DNA of 64,000 nt from Hasllibacter sp. MH4015 (GTDB lineage Bacteria > Pseudomonadota > Alphaproteobacteria > Rhodobacterales > Rhodobacteraceae), in NCBI RefSeq assembly GCF_020177575.1, contig NZ_JAHTBK010000001.1:3612001-3676000 (forward strand). The letters are read 5' to 3'. The notes beneath the pieces were generated by a model. The model was not told the origin of the DNA and did no database searches. It saw nothing but the letters and a program-made list of their open reading frames with translations. Position numbers and translations under genes: made by a program. Below are positions 60,240 to 64,000 of the stretch, piece after piece; position 1 is the stretch's first letter; each line of letters starts with the position of its first letter.

Positions 60240-60575
60240 TTGGACCTGATCACCATCGCCGCGAACCTGCAATGCACCGATATCGGACGGAGCCGCGACT
60301 GGTATACGACTCTGTTCGGCCGGGAGTTTGACAGCGAACCGATGGAGGGCTTGCTGGAATGGCACCACGGCGAGAGTGCGGTCCTTCAGCTTTTTGAGCA
60401 ATCCAGCACGGCGGGTTCCGGGATACTCACCCTGATCGTGCAAGACCTTGCAAGGGAATGCGAACGCTTACGGGACCTGTCACCGGGACCGATCGAGCAG
60501 GGCGATGACGTGCAGATCGCAAGGCTCACAGACCCGGATGGCAACACGGTCGTCCTGGTCAGCGCAGGCGCCTAG
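60240..60575 (+). CDS. VOC-family (glyoxalase-like) protein
   Basis: A 111-residue metal-dependent fold with LQCTDIGRSRDWYTTLFGREF and ILTLIVQDLARECERL, PDGNTVVLVSAG. Start TTG at 60240 with a GGAGCG site six bases upstream. The candidate metal ligands are His/Glu positions; substrate unknown. Overlaps the end of the convergent 3-hydroxybutyryl-CoA dehydrogenase gene by 4 bases. Confidence 0.78.
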   Translation: MDLITIAANLQCTDIGRSRDWYTTLFGREFDSEPMEGLLEWHHGESAVLQLFEQSSTAGSGILTLIVQDLARECERLRDLSPGPIEQGDDVQIARLTDPDGNTVVLVSAGA

Positions 60576-61450
60576 CGGGTCGGGACCGGGTCGCCTTCGC
60601 CGCGATAATCATAGAACCCACGCTGCGATTTGCGGCCAAGCCACCCGGCCTCCACGTATTTCGTCAGGAGCGGGCAGGGGCGGTACTTGGTGTCCGCCAG
60701 CCCGTCATGGAGCACGTTCATGATCGCAAGGCACGTATCCAACCCGATGAAATCCGCCAGTTCCAGCGGGCCCATGGGATGGTTGGTGCCAAGCTTCATC
60801 GCCATGTCGATCGACGTGACGTTGCCCACGCCTTCATAGAGCGTATAGACCGCCTCGTTGATCATCGGCATCAGGATGCGGTTGACGATGAAGGCGGGAA
60901 AATCCTCCGCCGTGGCGGCGGTTTTTCCAAGGGCATCCACAACCGATTTGCAGGCCTTGAAAGTCGGCTCATCCGTCGCGATGCCGCGGATCAGTTCCAC
61001 CAATTGCATCACGGGGACGGGGTTCATGAAGTGGAAGCCCATGAACTTTTCCGGCCGGTCGGTGCGGCTGGCCAGGCGGGTGATGGAGATCGAGGAGGTG
61101 TTGGACGTCAGGATCGTGTCGGGCTTCAGATGCGGCAGGAGATCTTCGAAAATGGCTTGCTTCACAGTCTCCCGCTCGGTCGCGGCTTCGATGATCAGGT
61201 CGGTCGGGCCGACCTCCGACAGGGTCAGCGTCGTGCGGATGCGCCCCATCGCGGCATCTTTGTCGGATTGGCTGATCTTTTCCCGGCTGACCTGCCGCTC
61301 CAGGTTCTTGTCGATCAACGCCGTGGCCGCAGAAAGAGCATCCTCGCTCACATCGGACATGATCACATCGTAGCCCGCGAGGGCGCAGACATGGGCGATC
61401 CCGTTGCCCATCTGGCCCGCGCCCACGATCCCGATGCTTTCAATGCCCAT
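60572..61450 (-). CDS. 3-hydroxybutyryl-CoA dehydrogenase
   Basis: A 292-residue enzyme. NAD-binding loop IGIVGAGQMGNGIA, the middle NTSSISITRLASRTDRPEKF, and catalytic His in GFHFMNPVPVM are diagnostic of HBD/HCDH proteins. It oxidises (S)-3-hydroxybutyryl-CoA to acetoacetyl-CoA, complementing phaA/phaB here. The ATG at 61450 is chosen; the longer frame adds eight residues. Confidence 0.92.
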   Translation of the reverse strand: MGIESIGIVGAGQMGNGIAHVCALAGYDVIMSDVSEDALSAATALIDKNLERQVSREKISQSDKDAAMGRIRTTLTLSEVGPTDLIIEAATERETVKQAIFEDLLPHLKPDTILTSNTSSISITRLASRTDRPEKFMGFHFMNPVPVMQLVELIRGIATDEPTFKACKSVVDALGKTAATAEDFPAFIVNRILMPMINEAVYTLYEGVGNVTSIDMAMKLGTNHPMGPLELADFIGLDTCLAIMNVLHDGLADTKYRPCPLLTKYVEAGWLGRKSQRGFYDYRGEGDPVPTR

Positions 61451-61671
61451 GGTCACAGCCCTTTCGCCCACCATCCGTTTCGCGCGCAGACTACGCGCGG
61501 GGCGGGCAGGCGCACAAGCACCTGCACAATGCCGTCGCCGCGTCCGATCGGCACGGGCGAATCCCGTAGATTGTCTGCAAAATTTCGAAAATTCAGAGGC
61601 TTAGCAAAGTGGAAAGGTCTTCGCACGCATGGTGCCGATGGGTGAGTCTTTTTTAGACCGGAGCAAGAGAA

Positions 61672-62493
61672 ATGAGTTTTGAGCAGCGGGGGCGTATGCC
61701 CCTGGACTATCAACCTGTCGCCTTGCCGGGATCGGTCCTGCGCTTTCGCGGCCCGATGGCGATCGGGCAGGGCCCGAGCGTGGTCTGCATCGGCGGGTCG
61801 GAGACGTTTGGCCGCTTCATCCATGCCCCGTTCCCCAGCCAGCTTGCCGATGCATTGCCCCTGCCGGTCCAGAATCTCGGCGTGATCAATGCCGGTCTGG
61901 ATGTGATGGCGAGTGATCCTGCCATTGGCGCGGCGCTCGAAGCCGCCGACGCGGTCGTGATTCAGGTCACCAGCGTTCACAATATGACGAACCGCTTCTA
62001 CTCGGTTCATCCGCGCCGGAATGATCGGTTCCTCAAGGCGAGTCCGATGCTGCGAACGATCTACCCGCAGGTGGATTTCACGGAATTCCATTTCACGCGC
62101 CACCTCCTCAAGCATCTGTCGACCACGTCCCAGGACCGCTTCGAAATCGTTAAGACGGAGCTTCAGAGCGCGTGGGTGGGGCGGATGCACAAGATCATTG
62201 CCGGGATCGCCGCACCGGTGCACCTTCTGTGGCTGTCCAACCGCGCGCCGGACGAGGCGGAAAGCGCGGATCTGTCGATCGACCCGCTATTCGTGACGTC
62301 GGACATGTTGAGGAAGGTCGCCGACCGCGCCGCGTCCCTTACCATCACAACCCCGGATGAAGAGGAGCAAGGCGTCACCGCCCGCGGAAAGTTCTTCGGC
62401 CCAAGGGAGGAGGCGGCGGCCCGTCTGCTGCCCGGACCCAACCTGCATGACCGCGCGGCGCAGGCCCTGTTGACCCACCTGTCGCCGCCCTAG
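61672..62493 (+). CDS. DUF6473 family protein
   Basis: A 273-residue soluble protein. The N-terminal part [20 protein letters not shown] and [16 protein letters not shown], then [12 protein letters not shown], and [15 protein letters not shown] match my memory of Roseobacter DUF6473. The GGSE and NxG elements resemble SGNH-hydrolase blocks I and II. Function unknown; often near polysaccharide genes. Preceded by a 221-base gap containing nothing I can assign; convergent with etfA. Confidence 0.75.
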   Translation: MSFEQRGRMPLDYQPVALPGSVLRFRGPMAIGQGPSVVCIGGSETFGRFIHAPFPSQLADALPLPVQNLGVINAGLDVMASDPAIGAALEAADAVVIQVTSVHNMTNRFYSVHPRRNDRFLKASPMLRTIYPQVDFTEFHFTRHLLKHLSTTSQDRFEIVKTELQSAWVGRMHKIIAGIAAPVHLLWLSNRAPDEAESADLSIDPLFVTSDMLRKVADRAASLTITTPDEEEQGVTARGKFFGPREEAAARLLPGPNLHDRAAQALLTHLSPP

Positions 62494-62501
62494 GCCAAAT
62501 G

Positions 62502-62541
62502 AAAAACGCCCCGCCGCGTATCACCGGGACGGGACGTTTTG
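62502..62541. terminator. terminator between DUF6473 and etfA genes
   Basis: AAAACGCCCCG (62503-62513) and CGGGACGTTTT (62530-62540), one mismatch, with A-tract and T-tract at the ends; usable on both strands. Confidence 0.7.
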
Positions 62542-62563
62542 AAATCGGATCGCTTGGCGCGGA

Positions 62564-63490
62564 TCAGAGTTTTTCGGTCAATTCCGGCACCGCGTCGAAC
62601 AGGTCCGCGACCAGGCCGTAATCGGCAACCTGGAAGATCGGCGCTTCCTCGTCCTTGTTGATCGCGACGATTACCTTGGAATCCTTCATACCGGCGAGGT
62701 GCTGGATCGCACCGGAGATGCCTACGGCGACGTACAGGTCGGGGGCCACGACCTTCCCGGTCTGTCCCACCTGCCAATCGTTCGGGGCATATCCGCTATC
62801 GACCGCTGCACGGGATGCGCCAACGGCGGCCCCCAGCTTGTCGGCGAGGTTCTCGATCAGCGCGAATTGCTCTTCCGAGCCAACACCGCGACCACCGGAG
62901 ACAACGATGCCGGCGGAGGTCAGTTCGGGACGGTCCGAGGCCGCGACCTTGTCTTCGATCCAGCTCGACAGGCCGGGATTTGCGGCGGCGTCGATCATCT
63001 CCACCGGGGCGGAGCCGCCCGTCGGGGCCGCATCGAAGGTGGAGGTCCGGAAGGTCACGACCTTCGTGGCATCCGAGGACTTCACCGTCTGGATCGCGTT
63101 ACCGGCATAGATCGGACGCTCGAACGTGTCGGCATCGACCACGGCGGAGGCGTCGGAGATCACCATCACGTCGAGCAAGGCGGCCACGCGCGGCATCACG
63201 TTCTTGGCGTCCGTCGTGGCCGGGGCGACGATGTGGGAATAGTCCCCGGCCAATCCCACGATCAGCGCGGCGGTCGGTTCGGCCAGGCGATGGCCCAGAC
63301 TGTCATCCTCGGCGCAGAGCACCTTGGACACACCCTCGATCGTCGCAGCCTCATCGGCGGCGGCCTTGGCAGAGGCCCCTGCGCACAGAACCGTCACATC
63401 GCCCAATTGCTTGGCCGCCGTCACAGCCTTGGCGGTCGCATCCATTGCCAGTTCACCGGAATTCACTTCTGCAAGAAGAAGAACAGCCAT
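62564..63490 (-). CDS. etfA: electron transfer flavoprotein alpha subunit
   Basis: A 308-residue ETF alpha chain with the FAD-binding motif region [40 protein letters not shown], and [20 protein letters not shown]. Receives electrons from acyl-CoA dehydrogenases and transfers them to ETF-QO (7906-9552). It overlaps etfB by one base. Confidence 0.96.
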   Translation of the reverse strand: MAVLLLAEVNSGELAMDATAKAVTAAKQLGDVTVLCAGASAKAAADEAATIEGVSKVLCAEDDSLGHRLAEPTAALIVGLAGDYSHIVAPATTDAKNVMPRVAALLDVMVISDASAVVDADTFERPIYAGNAIQTVKSSDATKVVTFRTSTFDAAPTGGSAPVEMIDAAANPGLSSWIEDKVAASDRPELTSAGIVVSGGRGVGSEEQFALIENLADKLGAAVGASRAAVDSGYAPNDWQVGQTGKVVAPDLYVAVGISGAIQHLAGMKDSKVIVAINKDEEAPIFQVADYGLVADLFDAVPELTEKL

Positions 63491-64000
63491 CAGAGCACCC
63501 CCGCTTCGTCTTTGAGTTTCGTCAGCAGTTCGTCGACTGAGCCGACTTTCACACCAGCGGCCCGCGCCTCTGGCTCGGACGTGGTCACGATTTCTAGGCG
63601 CGGGGTGACGTCGACGCCGTAATCGGCAGCGGTTTTCTCATCCAGCGGCTTTTTCTTCGCCTTCATGATGTTGGGGAGGGAGGCATAGCGCGGCTCGTTC
63701 AGGCGCAGGTCCACGGTGATGATGGCGGGCATCTTCACCTCGATGGTCTGCAAACCGCCATCAACTTCGCGCGTCACCTTTGCGGTGTCACCCTCGATAT
63801 CAACCTCCGACGCGAAGGTACCTTGCGACCAACCCAGAAGCGCCGACAGCATCTGACCGGTGGCGTTCATGTCGTTGTCGATGGCCTGCTTGCCCGCCAG
63901 GACAAGGCCCGGCTGTTCTTCGTCGATCACGGCCTTGAGGATTTTGGCGACGGCCAACGGCTCGATATCCGTATGAACGTCATCGGCGGCAACGACGAGG
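63490..64000 (-). CDS. etfB: electron transfer flavoprotein beta subunit, 5' part missing (window edge)
   Basis: The frame stays open to the window edge (64000) beyond the first apparent start at 63957; upstream codons read [20 protein letters not shown], typical EtfB sequence. Ends 63490 overlapping etfA. About 169 codons of roughly 250 are visible. Forms the AMP-binding half of the EtfAB complex. Confidence 0.93.
   Translation of the reverse strand, partial: LVVAADDVHTDIEPLAVAKILKAVIDEEQPGLVLAGKQAIDNDMNATGQMLSALLGWSQGTFASEVDIEGDTAKVTREVDGGLQTIEVKMPAIITVDLRLNEPRYASLPNIMKAKKKPLDEKTAADYGVDVTPRLEIVTTSEPEARAAGVKVGSVDELLTKLKDEAGVL

Noticed and set aside
1-64000. tRNA, rRNA, CRISPR arrays, integrases, insertion sequences or prophage genes
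   Set aside because: I looked for CCA-ending cloverleaf regions, repeated spacers and transposase/integrase motifs in gaps and frames and found none.

Overview
The window is a gene-dense, high-GC stretch of an alphaproteobacterial chromosome, most likely from the order Rhodobacterales (Roseobacter/Rhodobacter relatives). The evidence is lineage-typical content and order: pckA divergent from chvI-chvG-hprK-rapZ-EIIA-HPr; rpoZ-rsh-DUF2062-pdxJ-acpS-lepB-rnc-era-recO; lysA next to a TIGR02302 protein; phaA-phaB; a methylsuccinyl-CoA dehydrogenase; DUF6473 and tiny basic proteins seen in this group. I see no rRNA, tRNA, insertion sequence, prophage, CRISPR array or integrase; this is core chromosome rather than an accessory island.

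Layout. 1-7.3 kb (minus strand): lysA, a large TIGR02302 membrane/coiled-coil protein, a divergent zinc-ribbon gene, then ftsE-ftsX-plsC and the edge of one more gene. 7.3-14.4 kb: DUF2834 protein, ETF-ubiquinone oxidoreductase, TPR lipoprotein-like or secreted protein, ispE, a polyprenyl diphosphate synthase, DUF2007 and a TrmN6-like methyltransferase, YdcH-like peptide. 14.4-18.3 kb: a LysR regulator, three tiny ORFs, a candidate structured RNA ending in an intrinsic terminator, then phaB and phaA. 18.4-25.5 kb: EAL phosphodiesterase, tag, TlpA thioredoxin, argH, small lipoprotein, greA, and a minus-strand operon starting with DUF3429-methyltransferase-rnhA-Nudix-TRIC channel. 26.6-36.2 kb is the most mixed part: PPOX-like protein, DUF1905, GNAT, a sarcosine/dimethylglycine dehydrogenase-like protein, ispH, MarR and TetR regulators with candidate operators, EF-hand plus cytochrome b561, tautomerase plus SRPBCC, NYN nuclease. 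36.2-47 kb: folK, rpoZ, rsh, DUF2062, pdxJ, lysE, acpS, lepB, rnc, era, DUF1491, recO and thpR. 47-54.4 kb: reductase, mcd, TSUP exporter, sulfotransferase-like, DUF3859, pckA. 54.7-60.6 kb: the ChvI/ChvG two-component system with a regulatory phosphotransferase set, an acyltransferase and a VOC protein. 60.6-64 kb: 3-hydroxybutyryl-CoA dehydrogenase, DUF6473, etfA and the 3' part of etfB.

How the genes fit together. A metabolic theme runs through the window: acetyl-CoA condensation and reduction (phaA, phaB, hbd), the ethylmalonyl-CoA pathway step mcd, electron transfer from acyl-CoA and methylamine dehydrogenases (etfA, etfB, ETF-QO), and gluconeogenesis (pckA) beside a carbon- and envelope-sensing regulatory locus (ChvGI, HprK, HPr, EIIA, RapZ). 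Housekeeping envelope, translation and stringent-response genes fill the rest.

The observations I rate highest are not protein families: (1) an unbroken run of stem-loops closing with an intrinsic terminator at 16051-16236 downstream of three tiny basic ORFs, a candidate small-RNA locus; (2) a 55-bp repeat-dense block before lysA with three 11-bp tandem repeats framed by 9-bp direct repeats, which coincides with one end of an inferred inversion that separates lysA from argH and its lipoprotein; (3) an exact 12-bp tandem duplication and stem-loops in the pckA/chvI divergent promoter region; (4) a greA promoter followed at its presumed +1 by a terminator-like hairpin; (5) two palindromes in the TetR/tautomerase divergent region. 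No clearly new multi-gene system is evident; these are candidates, and all need computation that could not be run here.
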